Below are positions 32,551-45,514 of a DNA stretch of 64,000 nt, piece by piece (within the stretch, counting starts at the first letter, position 1; each line of letters begins with the position of its first letter). Both the position numbers and the translations under genes were made by a program. The notes under the pieces were generated by a model. That model worked only from the letters and a program-made list of their open reading frames with translations. It ran no database searches and had not been told where the DNA came from. The stretch comes from Craterostigma plantagineum (lineage: Eukaryota > Streptophyta > Magnoliopsida > Lamiales > Linderniaceae). The stretch covers positions 124,001 through 188,000 of the forward strand of contig JAPQWV010000329.1 in assembly GCA_027422505.1 (NCBI GenBank), written 5' to 3'.

Positions 32551-34389
32551 TGTAATACCTGTAAATTCTAAATACGGAAGTAAGGTATGATAATATTTTA
32601 AGACTTCGGATTAGGAGAATTAATATTCGAACGGATCAAAAGCCGAATGAGAAACTTGGCCCAATTCAATAGAATTTAATAAATTAAATAGACCAAATTA
32701 GTATTGGAGCATTTAGAGGCCGAATTAGGAGCAAGTAAAGTAATAAATAAATTCGGCCCAATTAAAAGGTGTATTTAAAAGATAATAATATTAGGACCCA
32801 AGTGACTAAGTTCGAAAGGCCCAAGTTAATTCTTATGTTGGCCCAACTCAGTGGAAAATGGTCCAATGAATAATTTAGACCAACTTAATATTAGAAGTCC
32901 AAGTCAATTAATAAAGTCCAATAAATAAGTTAGGCCAAGTAATATTAGATCCCAACTAAATGAGTTAAGAAGGCCCAAGTAAAGATATATGCATATAAGA
33001 ATAATAAGTTGTTGGTCCAAATTGAAATAGAAACACAATGTAATGGATATGGGAAAAATAAGGCCCAACCAACTAAATTATATTGGCCCAAAGTAATTAA
33101 AAGATAAGGATGACTTTCCCCAACTTAGGGAAACCCACGTCAAGGCCATAACCCTATTTGCTATTTAGCCTAAAAACCCACCATTGTTGGTAAAAGGAAA
33201 AATGCGAAAGAGAGGAGGGAGAAAAGCCGAGAAGAAGAAGAAAGGAGCAACGAAGGAAAGAGTTAAGGAGCTTTGGGGAAAATTAAGAACCAACAACCAT
33301 TGAAGAAAATCTTTGCATCCTACCTTAAGGAAAGTGAGAGATTCGAACTATAGGGAATTCACCAGAATTGTCGACCGATTTCATTAGGAGGACAGGTAGG
33401 TGAAACATTCATCTACAACGCGTAAACACATATCTGATCTTACGTGCGTCTATGTGAATAAATGATTTACGTGATTTACGTGTTATACATGTTTTACGTA
33501 CGTTTTATGTGGATCATGCTTTTAGACGTTATCATGTTTATATGCATGGCATATGCATATCATATCACATGGGTGAGATATTTACACCGTATTGAGACGG
33601 TGACGATTTGAGATATTGACGAGCAGGTAGAATGAGATATTTGTGATTTTTGTTGTTGACTCGTTGAGGAGTCGAGGTTGGTACTCATATGACACCTGAC
33701 GGCAGACAGGCGTGATCGATCTGTCTACTCGGGCGTGAACGTCCCGAGGTGCAAAACCGTCGTGATTTTATTTTTAGCAGAGGGAGCGACCTGACAGGGC
33801 AGTTGCGTGATCGTCAAAACGCTGTCGGCGTAGGCTACTGCTTACGGGAGAGCGGCCTAGCAGGGCAGTTGCGTGATCGTCAAAACATTGCTAGTGTAAG
33901 CTTCCGTATATTATTATTATGGGCGCGGGAGGTGTCGAGTCTGACCTAGGGCCCTGTGTTGTGTAATTTGAGATAGGATTGTGGAAACAGAGAGAGTGAA
34001 CATTGCATGTGAGATATTGGGACGGGGAATGAGCGTTCACGTGTATACATGCATTTTTATTCACCTACTGGGCGAATCGCTCAGTGTTTACGTGTTGTAG
34101 GTACTGAGTCTGACGCCGATGCGCGTCAAGACTGAGGCGGCTGGTGGCGGTGCTCCACGGACTTTTGAAGGCAGGGCGCTACATGGATGAAGACCTGTGG
34201 AGCGATAATAGTGTTTTTGTTCTTTTGACATTTTGGGGCTACGCCCGTTGTACAGATACTACTGTGTAAAATAATATTTTATTATATTATATTATCTTTT
34301 AGGAGAAAGTTTTTATTAGACGGGTCTTCCGCGACTTACGTTGCGAAAATACGCCACTAAACCTTAACTAGAAATCGAGGGTCGCCACA
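32551..34389 (+). repeat. 3' LTR of Gypsy-B
   Basis: 1,839 bp, almost identical to 28747-30571; one difference is a short extra stretch near 34187 (ATGAAGACCTGTGGAGCG) absent or shortened in the 5' copy. Confidence 0.95.
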
Positions 34390-35443
34390 AGAATCGACAA
34401 CTTAAAGATGCCCAACGGATATCAACCTCCGAAGTTTTAGCAATTTGATGGAAAAGGAAATACGAAGCAGCATGTGGCCCACTTCATCGAGACATGCAAC
34501 GATGCAGGGACCTATGGAGATCGCCTCGTCAAGCAATTTGTTCGTTCACTGAAGGGCAATGCTTTTCGATTGGTACATCGATTTGGAAGCTGGTTCAATA
34601 GACAGTTGGGATCAAATGGAACATGAGTTCCTAAACCGTTTCTACAGCACTCGACGCACGGTTAGCATGGTCGAACTCACTACTGCTCGCCAGTGGAAAG
34701 ATGAACTTGTCATTGATTATATCAATCGATGGAGGAACCTAAGTCTTAACTGCAAAGATCGTTTATCTGAAGCTTCAAGCATTGAAATGTGCATTCGAGG
34801 AATGATGTGGGGATTACGATACATCCTGCAAGGCATTAGGCCCGTAACCTTTGAAGAACTGAGAACTCGTGCTCATGATATGGAATTTAGCCTGGCGACA
34901 AGTGGGGCAGATGGAGCACATACACATGATGTTACCAAATTTGGGGAGCGAATGAATTACGAGAAAGGGGGCAAAGCTTTTGCAAAAGCTCAAATTAAAG
35001 AGTCTATGACGGTAAATGTCACACCACTCAAGCTTCGAGGAAGAGAAGATGGAAAAAAAGTCATGGTTGAATATACCCCGCCGGAGCTAAAAGACAGAAA
35101 ATTGACGCTTAAAGAGCTTCAAGCAAGAGAATACCCATTCCTAGATTCAGAAGTATCAGGAATCTTTGATGAGCTAGTACAAGCGAATCTCATCGATCTC
35201 CCTGAAATGAAATGGCCGGATGAAGCGGGACAAACCAACGATCCCAACTATTGCAACTATCATCATCTGGTGGGACATCCAATTCACAATTGCTTTGTCT
35301 TTAAGGATAAAGTGATGCAATTGGATAAACAAGGAAAGATATCGTTAGACATTGAGGCGGCAGACTCAAATTATATCGTGGTTGGCAACGATTGGAAGCG
35401 CAAAGGAGGATTGCGATGCCTGTTATATGACCCAAGAAAGTGA
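34390..35443 (+). pseudogene. Gypsy-A gag, C-terminal part
   Basis: Resumes the gag frame (RIDNLKMPNGYQPPKF, stop, QFDGKGNTKQHVAHFIETCN, VRSLKGNAF) and after a shift is open 34559-35443: DWYIDLEAGSIDSWDQMEHEFLNRFY (retrotransposon gag core), KDRLSEASSIEMCIRGM, later a lysine-rich stretch and the knuckle-like CNYHHLVGHPIHNCFVFKD. The length and this C/H motif are as in Tat-lineage gags. Confidence 0.9.
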
Positions 35444-36310
35444 TGATTACCATGTTGAAGCTAAAACCACCAGCATCGCCAGCATGTGCATGTCTCTTAT
35501 AGCGTTCACCGAGGAAGATTTACTATTGGGCTCTAAACTGCACAACCGCCCTTTGTTTGTATCTGGTTTTACTCAGGAGGAGATGGTAAAAAGAATGTTG
35601 ATCGACGGAGGCTCTGCAGTGAATATTTTGACTCTCCGGATGCTGAAAGAAGTTGAAATTCCAACAGAAGAACTCTCTAAGAGCCGCCTAATGATCCAAG
35701 GTTTTAATCATGACGGCCAACGGGCAATCGGTATGATCAGGTTCGAATTAATAATGGAGAATATGACATCAACAGCGTTATTCCATGTGATTGATGCAAG
35801 AACATCCTACAACATGCTTCTGGGTCGTCCATGGCTACACGAAAACGGAGTCGTGCCATCAACTCAGTGTTTCAAGTATTATGACAATGGCGTCGTAAAC
35901 AAGGTACTTGGAGATACAAATCCATTCACCGAACCGAATCATACTTTGCCGATGCAAAATTTTACCTTGAACGTGAAAAGGAAGCAAGTGAAGATACGAC
36001 GCGCGGGAAAGGAAAGGCACGTGCAATTGAAGATCCTAAAGCCATGCAAGAGGATGCCGAAGGGATAACTAAACCATTGAAGGCGCTTACATTGCTTTTA
36101 AGTCAGATTGGTTCTAAGAAACTGCAAAGCTCGTCGATTGAAGTCAAAAGATTTACTCGTCCGGGTCAAGGGTTCGAAATAGAGCACAATGAATCTTCAA
36201 AAATAGAAATGGGTGGAGTATACGGCCCGAAAGCTTATGAACTCCTGACAAAGGCTGGATATGATGTATGGACTAATATTAGGAGAATTGCCGGAAGATA
36301 TGAGTAAAAG
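35352..36310 (+). pseudogene. Gypsy-A aspartic protease
   Basis: Overlaps the gag end in another frame. RPLFVSGFTQEEMVKRMLIDGGSAVNIL contains the active site (DGGSA in place of the commoner DSGA), then IDARTSYNMLLGRPWLHENGVVPSTQCFKY. After a shift at about 36050 the frame continues as KPLKALTLLLSQIGSKKLQS, VKRFTRPGQGFEIEH and GPKAYELLTKAGYDVWTN, the stretch before RT in Tat elements. DGGS occurs in this lineage and is not necessarily inactivating. Confidence 0.9.
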
Positions 36311-36775
36311 TCATCTCGAACCAGAAACGTCTAAAAAGGGTATAGGTTTTACCACGCAAAAGCCTGTTCGCATCATGTTAAAGAGAGCAAGTGCAAACTA
36401 CGTGTTTGAAGATGTCTCATACTCAACCGGCAATGATTGCAAGAATACTTGGCATTATTCTGAAGGACTGGGTCCACATAAAGGCTTATGAAATCCTATA
36501 ATTGATCAACTTGATGCGAAACAGAGGCTGGAATCAACACGAGCTCAATCATCTTACAAAAAGGTGAAACATAAGTCCTTCCAAGTTGGACATCCGGTAC
36601 TTTCTCTAAGAAGGCCTACCATTACTAATGATCGAATTGGGGGCAAGTTTAAATCAAAATGGAGGGTTCCTATGTCATGAAAGAAGTCTGCACAAACGGT
36701 GTGTATAAGTTGGTATCTAAAGACAGATTAAGAGTTGGCCGGATCAACGGCTAGTTCATGAAGTGCTAGTATGCC
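36308..36775 (+). pseudogene. Gypsy-A pol scar: pre-RT joined to integrase C-terminus
   Basis: After KKGIGFTTQKPVRIMLKR and CKNTWHYSEGLGPHKGL (pre-RT) the next recognisable coding, from about 36560, is KVKHKSFQVGHPVLSLRRPT, GGKFKSKWRVP and SWYLKTD, the C-terminal domain of a Tat integrase. RT, RNase H and the integrase core, well over 3 kb, are missing in between. The deletion point is near 36490-36555. Confidence 0.75.
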
Positions 36776-36862
36776 CCAAAAAAAAAAAAAGAAAAAAAGG
36801 AAAAAAAAAGAAGAAAAAAAAAAGAAAAAAAAAAGAAAAAAAAGAAAAAAATGAAAAAAAAT
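36776..36862. repeat. A-rich low-complexity tract
   Basis: Runs of A broken by single G, T, at the start of the Gypsy-A 3' non-coding region. A second A/T-rich tract is at 37255-37292. Confidence 0.9.
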
Positions 36863-37015
36863 GCTCGTTAACGCACGAGCTTAAACTGCATGCCGCTCCT
36901 TAACGTACGAGCCTAAACTGCATGTTGCTCCTTAAAGTACGAGCATAAACTGCATGCTACTCCTCGACATACGAGTCTAAACTGCATGTTACTCCTGGCC
37001 CCCACGAGTATAAAC
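36863..37015. repeat. ~35-bp tandem units in Gypsy-A 3' region
   Basis: Four units built on ACGAGnnTAAACTGCATG followed by CTCCT (near 36877, 36913, 36948, 36982). Tandem repeats in the 3' non-coding part are common in Tat/Ogre/Retand elements. Confidence 0.85.
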
Positions 37016-37235
37016 TGTGAAAAGGCAAACATTAATGATAAGTGCATATGTCTAAACTGCTAACTTATCCCACATAGTCCGGTGTGGTTAAACAACGGAT
37101 ACTCCTGGCCCGCACGAGTATAAACTGTGAAAAGGCAAACATTAATGATAAGTGCATATGTCTAAACTGCTAAATTATCCCACATAGTCCGGTGTGGTTA
37201 AACGACGGATACTCCTGGCCCGCATGAGTATAAGC
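37016..37235. repeat. Two 110-bp tandem units
   Basis: 37016-37125 and 37126-37235, both starting TGTGAAAAGGCAAACATTAA (second unit ends differing by a few bases). They contain the ACGAGTATAAACTG element of the preceding repeats. The stretch 37236-37600 has no further feature beyond the purine tract GAAGTGGGGG (37594-37603). Confidence 0.9.
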
Positions 37236-37607
37236 TGTGGACGGCACCACCCCCACAAAAAAATAATAAAAAATAAAAAATAAATAAAAAACTGAACTAC
37301 GAGAAATGACTTGATCCCCTAAAAGGGTACGTAGGCAGCTTGGACATCGTCTAAGTTCAGTTATAAAACAAAAGGTTGGTGACCGTTTCGGTATGAAGGC
37401 ATCTTATCCTCAACATGTTGCTCGAATTCGAATTGGGTCATCTCAACGAATGTCTGCGTGAGGACATTTATGGCAAGAAACAGTTAAAGTACACAAGTTG
37501 GAAACGTCAAAGTAGGGGCATTTCGTGATATTTTTGGAAGCAAACGACAAATACTTCAAGCTTATCTCCTCCAAAAGTTCGTCAACAAGACTTGAAGTGG
37601 GGGCATT

Positions 37608-38963
37608 TGTAGACAATTAAAAATTAATTGTCTATTTATATTATGGGGATTTAATGAAATAATTCCAAGAATAAAATAAGTCACTTATTGAATTACTATT
37701 TATTGAGATATATAAAATAATCTCAAATTAATAAATAGTTTATTTAATTAATATATTCCTTGAATACAAAAATTCAACATAAGGAAAACCTTGTAGAGAT
37801 TTGCTAAATAGGTAAAGAAATCAAATCAAATATCATGAAATTGGAAAATATTGAGAGAATCAAGCAAAATATGAAATAAATCAAATCAAATCAGCGATCA
37901 AACCATATTTGGATAACATCAACCTAAATATGGACGAAATCATCCAAAAGGATTATATTCTCCATTATTGAGAATTCTCCACGCCTATAAATACGGGGTT
38001 TCAGAGTCCAGAAATTACAAGTCAGAGGACAACGGCGAAGCGAAAACTTCGAGAGGCGATATAAGACTTTTTAAAGCATTCCATTCTCTCAAAGAAGTTC
38101 ATCGCATTCAAATCGTAGTCCAAAGACTAGAATCGAGTACGAAACTTCGTTAGACGATATAAGTCTTTCTGTGAAAAGCATTCCTTTCTTTCGAAGTCGT
38201 TCGTATTCGGATCAAAGGCAGGATATTGCGAAGCTTCGTCGGACGATATAAGTCTTTCTGTGAAAACCATTCCTTTCTTTCGAAGTCGTTCGTATTAAGA
38301 TCAAAGGCAAGATATTGCGAGGCTTCGTCAGACGATATAACTCTTTCTGTGAAAAGCATTCCTTTCTTTCGAAGTCATTCGTTCGGATCGAAAGGCGAGA
38401 TATCGCGAAGCTTCGTCAGACGATATAAGTCTTTCTAAAAGCATTCTATTTCTTTCGAAGTTGTTCGTATTCGGATCGAAGTTCAAAGGCGGATAACGCG
38501 AAGCTTCGTTAGACGATATAAGTCTTTCTTTAAAAGCATTCGATTCTTTCGAAGTCGTTCTTGCTAGAAGTAAATCTCGAAACGTCCAAGTCCAAAGCGC
38601 TAAGTTCGTGACCAAGCTCAAAAGCCCACGAATAAAGCGTCTTTGATAATTATCAAGTCCAAGTCAACTTCGTGATCAAGCCCAAAGGCCCACGAAGAAG
38701 CATCCACGAAGTTCGTGATCAAGCCCAAAGGCCCACGAAAAAGCATCCAAGAAGTTCGTGATCAAACCCAAAGGCCCATGACGGAACTTAACGAAGGCAC
38801 AAATCAAGAAAGATCAAGATCAAGAATTTTCCAAATTCTTTCAAAAGTCATGCAAGTGAAGAATCAGAGGAATAAATAGAGATAGACCCCGTTAAACTTT
38901 ATAAAATTATATTTGTACTATTTTATGATAATTCAATATTCGAATAAAAGAAAATACGTTACA
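37608..38963 (+). repeat. 3' LTR of Gypsy-A
   Basis: 1,356 bp starting TGTAGACAATT directly after the purine tract, ending TTACA at 38963, then the AAACC target duplication. Confidence 0.95.
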
Positions 38964-38968
38964 AAACC

Positions 38969-40175
<1,207 letters not shown>

Positions 40176-40312
40176 TCATTCCATGATTACAAGTTCATTC
40201 CATACCGGATCAGGGCGGAATAGGGTTATATACATTCTCAAGGATACTATGTTTCCCTATGGATCCCTACGTCGTTCCATTCCATTTAGGATTAGGAATA
40301 GGCGTAATCAGA
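40176..40312. other. Short stretch of unknown origin beside psaA
   Basis: 137 bp between the psaA fragment and the Gypsy-C LTR, with ATTCCAT/TTCATTCCAT repeated. It may be more organelle DNA that I cannot name. No gene seen. Confidence 0.3.
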
Positions 40313-43300
40313 TGTCAGGACCCGCTGTCCTCGTTGCCTAATTCTAACGTATCCTATGTGCCTAACGATGCTTTAACTTAAAAGAGATGCGGAAATGCGT
40401 ATGAAATTTTTCCATTTTTGTAATGGAAGTAGTTTCTATACATGACAAAAGAATTACATGAATTCCTAACTTCATGTGAATCCTAATTACACGAGATGTG
40501 TATACATGCACATCAAAAGAATCTCTATGCGCCCGGCCTCACAGGTCGACATCCATGCACACACTCCCATCCCAAAAGCTGCTGGAAGCGCCAAAAGATT
40601 TCCTTGCCGTCTAAGCGATCACGTACCGTGGTCGCTCGCACCTACAACACATAGCGTAAGGGATGAGCGATATGCTCAGTAAGTAGAAATCATGCATGGC
40701 GTGCACGTGATAAAACCCCGCAAAGGCAATCCATGCCGATGCATCTTACGTCTTATGGATCAAACTTAATCTCATATCTTTTATCTTAGGGCCCTTGGCA
40801 GACTTTTACCCAGGGGTACACCGTAAGGAGCTCTATCCAACCACGGGCATCAGCCCAAAGTATGAGGGCATCACCCCAACCATACTAAAGCATGAGGGCA
40901 TCAACCGAACCATGGTAATCCCCCGACGCATCAACGTCGTTCGTACACGTCGCCGACGGCGCATCAACGCCGTCCCGGTGCCCCGGAAGCCGCCACTTAA
41001 CTTAACTCATAATATCCTCGCCCTACCTCGGCATTTAATTTTCGCTATTTGCGACATAATCATGCACGCTCATCATTTCATTACCCCCAATTGTGTCGTG
41101 CATGCTCGTGCATATGCATAATGCATTAACGCCATAATGCTTACCGAAAGCATGCAACCATATCATACAAGTTCACGTAAACACGTAAGCACCTTATCAC
41201 GTAATCACATGAATTAGGCACGTACACATATGCTATGTGTTGTAGTTGGATTTCCACTTACCTGGCGTCCGTAGGTTAGTCGCTACCTGACCCGGGTATT
41301 CCCCTAACTCCTGACCTTTAAGCATAATAATTAAGGTCAGGACGCTAGTTAACAAGTTCATTACTTAAGGACTTGATATTTTTATACTACAACTATATTA
41401 ATTAAATTCGTGGTGTCTAGCTGAATTTTTGACTAAGTATGGTTCGCGGGTTGCTATTTGGACAACTATCGGGTCCGCCAATTTAAGTTCGCCAATTAGG
41501 CATCTAATGATTTGCGAATCACATCTTAAAGAGTTAAGGGATTCGCCAAATTCGTTGGGTGGTTTGGATTCGCGAATCGTATGAATTTGCAAAAGGTCCG
41601 ATTCGCCAAATGATCATCGTATGAGGTTTTGCAATCCTCCTTGAACTATGGTTCGCCAAATGGTGTTTCGCGAAATGTCATGACCCATAAAACTCATGGA
41701 TTGCAATTCTCTTCCTCGCCAAGTTCGTGCATTAGGGTTCGCAAAACCTTGGACTCGCAGAACGTTAACTTAGCTCATGAGTTCGCCAAACATGCTCGTT
41801 TCGCGATCCTTGAGGAGTTCACCAACTAGGGTATCGCCAAATGTCGCCCTCAATTCGCAAATATGAGATTCGCAGCTTGTGAAGACTTCGCAAAAATTGC
41901 ACCAGCCGAGTTTGCGAAATCCCTAGCTCTTAGAGTTCGCCAATTTCTGGGTTCGCAAAATGTTACCCGCCAACCTTGCTTGGATTCGCCAAATATGATC
42001 GTCCCGTGGAGTGTGTGTGTGAGTCCGCAAAATACTCCCAATTCGCAAAGTAGCCGATCTTCAATTCGCGAAGTTGATGAATTCGCCAAAGTATGGGTTC
42101 GCCAAATTCAGTTCGCGGCTTGCATGGATTCGCGAAGTTCACCTTGGATTTGCCAAATGGCTCGAGTTCGCGACATCTGAAGTCCCATACTAAATTCGCA
42201 TACTAGAGTTCGCCACTTCGGATTCGCCAAACTCCAATGGGTTCGCAAACCTGGATTCGCCAAGTCCCGTTCGTGAAGCTCGATAAGTTCGTGACTTTGC
42301 GGACCCGCGAACATGATTTCGCGTATCTATGCCACGTGACTTGTTGAGTTTGCGAAATTCCAAGCCCATCAAACTTCGGTTCGCCAACTATCTAATTCGC
42401 GGAACGAGTTCCCGAACCATTCTATAGTTCGTGAACTTTATACTTCGCGATCCCGAGTTCGTGAAGTTCTTATTTCACGAATTCAACTATGCTAAAACAC
42501 TTTCTAATTCGCGAAATACTAACTGTAAGGATCAAAAAGCTATTTTTCTCAAGAACGCGTTGAATTATGAACCCTAAATTAAAACATCAATTTAGGGCAG
42601 ATTATTTCGTGCTAACCCTCCTAATCATGCTAAGTTCAACACTTGGGACCTAAAGTCGAGCTTTAAGAGGATTATGACGGGATTTATATCTTCGATCAAA
42701 GCTTCTATTTTCTCAAGAACACAATAAAAACTCGAAGAACTTCAAATCCCTATGAACTGATTTAACCATTTTTCAAAGACTTAATGTTAGGCCTTCATGG
42801 GTTACTACCGTAAACATGTTTTATTAACACCTAGAATTTTAATTCGTAAGTTAAAACGTAGGAACTTTTAGAAAGGTTGCATACCTTTACTCGCTCTTCA
42901 ATTCGTTTTTGAGTCCTTCTTTAAGATCTCCAAGAGTTCTCCTAAAATTGTTTTGTTCCCTTCTCTCTCTCTTGCTTGTCGATTGTTTCTTAAAAAGGAG
43001 CTCTTAGAGATTGAAAGGTTTTTAGATATTTTACCCAAGGTATGGGTGAGTAACGTGAGTCCCCTTAATTTGAGGAACATTGTCTCTAAGGTTTGACTTC
43101 AAGCATGGGCCTAAGGGTAAATTCTAGCCCATTGTGAATATAGTCCATTCTTTAACTTATAATCCAATTTCTAGTATTATTACTCCAATTTTCCTTTGAC
43201 CTAGTTTTCGAAAATTTTCTAAATCAATTAAGGATTACTTGGTACAAATTAGTTGCACCAAATTTCACAAAATCTCCTAGACACGTAATTTTCCCCACTA

Positions 43301-43412
43301 AATTTCACGTAGGTCACATAGGCACGAAATTAATGCATGAAAAGCACATAATCGTGGTCAACATTTGTGCAAATTTATTGGCCCTATACTTACGAGGACC
43401 CTGGGTTCTACA
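40313..43412 (-). repeat. 3' LTR of Gypsy-C (family LTR-F)
   Basis: 3,100 bp. On - it begins TGTAGAACCCAGGGTCCTCG at 43412 and ends GGGTCCTGACA at 40313. The start follows purine tract TTAAGGGCGGGAGGA. It shares the CTGGCGTCCGTAGGTTAGTC region (near 41262) with the other copies. The central third is the TTCGCGAA-type array. Confidence 0.9.
41410..42520. repeat. TTCGCGAA-type interspersed motif array, copy 1
   Basis: Over about 1.1 kb, TTCGC[GC]AA and close variants (TTCGCCAA, TTCGCAAA, TTCGCGAA, TTCGTGAA) recur roughly every 15-35 bases with non-repetitive spacers. It is not a simple tandem repeat. The core is palindromic and CpG-rich. Short ORFs across it are chance. Confidence 0.9.
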
Positions 43413-44278
43413 TCCTCCCGCCCTTAAGGAGGATTTCGCCCCCGAAATCAGCCCGTTTGGAACAACTCAGGATAGCGGACCCTCATCTCATCTTCACGTT
43501 CCCAGGTGGCTTCCTCTACTGACTGATTTCGCCACAGAACTTTCACTAGAGGAATTTCTTTATTCCTAAGTCTCTTAGTTTCGTACATCAATATTTCCAC
43601 TGGCACTTCCTCATAGCTCAAATCCGGCTTCAACTGCTGGTGCAACGAGTCGTTTATTAGTACATGGCTTGGGTCAGCGATGTATTTTTGCAAAGTCGAA
43701 ACATGGAACACATCGTGTACTTGTGAGAACGATGCTGGTAGTTCCAGTTGGTACGCTACTTCGCGAACTCTTTTCACTATCTTGAAGGGACCAATGTATC
43801 TCGGGCTCAATTTTCCCTTCTTGCCGAATCTCTTAATGCCCTTCATTGGCGACACTTTCACGAAAACCCAATCATCGATTTCGAAATCTAGCGGTCTGCG
43901 TCTTCCATAACTCTTTTGTCTGCTTTGCGCCGTACGCATTCTCTCTCGGATCGTCGCGATGATTTCCGTCATTTCTTGGATCATGTCTAGGCCTAGCATC
44001 GCCCTTTCACCGACTTCATCCCAATACACTGGGGATCTGCACTTACGCCCGTACAGGGCTTCATAAGGAGCAATTCCAATTGTAGCTTGATAACTATTGT
44101 TGTACGAGAATTCCATGAGTGGAAGGTACTTGCTCCAGTTTCCTTTGAAGTCGAGCACACAGGCTCGTAGCATATCTTCAAGTGTCTGGATCGTCCGCTC
44201 GGATTGGCCGTCCGTTTGGGGATGGTATGCTGTACTAAATGAAAGATTTGTCCCCATCGCCTTTTGTAGGCTTGTTCA
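43413..44278 (-). pseudogene. Gypsy-C integrase C-terminus with chromodomain
   Basis: On -, 269 open codons from 44257 to 43448: [20 protein letters not shown] (contains the third catalytic residue, Glu of QSER), [54 protein letters not shown] (GPF module), [10 protein letters not shown] and the chromodomain-like end [19 protein letters not shown]. These mark a Tekay/Del-type chromovirus, whose chromodomain directs insertion to heterochromatin. The first two catalytic Asp and RT are absent, cut off at 44278. Confidence 0.95.
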
Positions 44279-44284
44279 AAAATT

Positions 44285-45514
44285 AGATAGGAATCTTGTT
44301 CAAAAAAATTTCTGACCTGAAGTACTACTTTTGGGAAGATCCGTATCTTTTCAGGCGACGTGCGGACCAGGTGATACGGCGATGTGTCTCCTTCCCCGAG
44401 ACTACACATATTCTAAGACATTGCCACAACGGACCGACCGAAGGGCATTACGCAGGCAACCGAACCTCTCAGAAGATGCTGGAGAGCAGATTCTACTGGC
44501 TCACAACTTTCAAGGACACCAAAGGTACGGTGACAGTTGTGGTCGGTGTCAACGCGCAAGTAATCTATCGAAACGGGGCAGAATGCCCCAAACTTCATTT
44601 TGGTATGTGAGATTTTCGATGTATGGGGTATAGATTTCATGGGTCTATTTCCTAGCTCATATAATAACAAGTACATCCTAGTCGCTGTGGATTATGTGTC
44701 CAAGTGGGCCGAGGCACAAGCTTTGCCCATGAACGACGCTAGGGTAGTCGTTAGATTCTTACAGAATTTATTTTCACGTTTTGGGGCATAGGTGCATTAT
44801 TCGTGATAGGGGTACACATTTTTGTAACACCCAGTTTGCACGCACGTTAGAGCGTTACGGTGTTAGACACAGCCTATCCACCCCTTACCACCCCCAAGCT
44901 AGCGGTCTGGTCGAAGTAGTGAACCGCGAGTTGAAACGCATTTTAGAAAAGACCATAGAAGGGAACTATAGGGACTGGGCAAAAATAAATTGAATGATGT
45001 GCTTTGGGCTTATAGAACTGCATATAAGACACCGATAGACACTACACCGTATAGATTGGTCTATGGGAAGGCGTGCCACCTTCCTGTAGAAATCGAGCAC
45101 AAGGCTTATTGGGCGATCAAGTCCTTGAATCTTGATTTAGGAGAAGCTAGCGGAAAGCGGCAACTCCAAATCAACGAGTTAGACGAGTGGCATTTATTGG
45201 CTTACGATAAAGCTCGAATGTATAAGGAACGCTCAAAAGCTTACCATGGTAAGAAGATTAGGCAAAGGAAAGAGTTTCAAGAAGGAGACCAAGTCCTCCT
45301 TAACTCTCGACTTAGGCTTTTTCTCGGCAAACTTAGGTCACGTTGGTCGGGATCGTTCACCGTTACTCGTGTTTTCCCTTACGGTACTATTGAGATTTCA
45401 GGTACGAAGCAGGGTACTTTTAAGGTGAACGACCACAGGTTGAAGCACTATCATGGAGGTAAGGAAGACGTGAGCAAAAAAGAAGTACTCTACTTGGACT
45501 TCCAACCTTCCTGA
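44285..45514 (+). pseudogene. Athila-2 integrase
   Basis: ISDLKYYFWEDPYLFRR (end of RNase H linker), zinc-binding HILRHCHNGPTEGHYAGNRTSQ, a frameshifted [20 protein letters not shown], then core residues: [13 protein letters not shown] (Asp), [29 protein letters not shown] (Asp), TPYHPQASGLVEVVNRELKR (Glu). An open frame at 44990-45514 gives [40 protein letters not shown] and a C-terminal domain ending [14 protein letters not shown]. The catalytic triad is complete; three frameshifts (near 44520, 44785, 44988) inactivate it. Confidence 0.95.

Larger units (their letters stand above)
28747..34389 (+). mobile_element. Gypsy-B, non-coding LTR element (LARD-like)
   Basis: LTRs 28747-30571 and 32551-34389 (about 1.83 kb) begin TGTAATACC and end GGTCGCCACA. 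Flanks are CAAGAT (left) and AGAAT (right): the expected duplication AGAAT is one base short on the left. It has an initiator-Met primer-binding site and a purine tract, but the 2.0 kb interior has no retro-element domain. The LTR pair differs at only about two of the first 115 bases, so it is the youngest insertion with two LTRs here. The 3' end (GGGGCGAAATTCTTTTAAGG) resembles the end of chromovirus pol as in Gypsy-C, so it probably derives from a chromovirus and depends on its enzymes. Confidence 0.9.
26763..38963 (+). mobile_element. Gypsy-A, Tat-like element with pol deletion
   Basis: Two LTRs of exactly 1,356 bp (26763-28118, 37608-38963), ending TTACA, are flanked by perfect AAACC duplications (26758-26762, 38964-38968). 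The 5' LTR has T instead of G at position 2. The inside, minus nested Gypsy-B, is about 3.8 kb: gag, protease, a short pol scar, then A-rich and tandem-repeat 3' sequence. RT, RNase H and most of integrase are deleted. A gag zinc motif of CNYHHLVGHPIHNC type and a protease reading LIDGGSAVNIL suggest the Tat (Retand-like) lineage. Confidence 0.95.
40313..44278 (-). mobile_element. Gypsy-C, chromovirus 3' end
   Basis: On -: integrase end with chromodomain (44278-43440), purine tract, 3' LTR (43412-40313). Everything upstream of the integrase core end is missing at a junction with Athila-2 near 44278. The LTR family also occurs as a solo LTR (50163-53436) and as a truncated copy (60835-63070). 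Confidence 0.9.

Noticed and set aside
36776..36862. A-rich tract as a LINE or SINE poly(A) tail
   Set aside because: It is internal to Gypsy-A 3' non-coding region, no target duplication or RT upstream of it.
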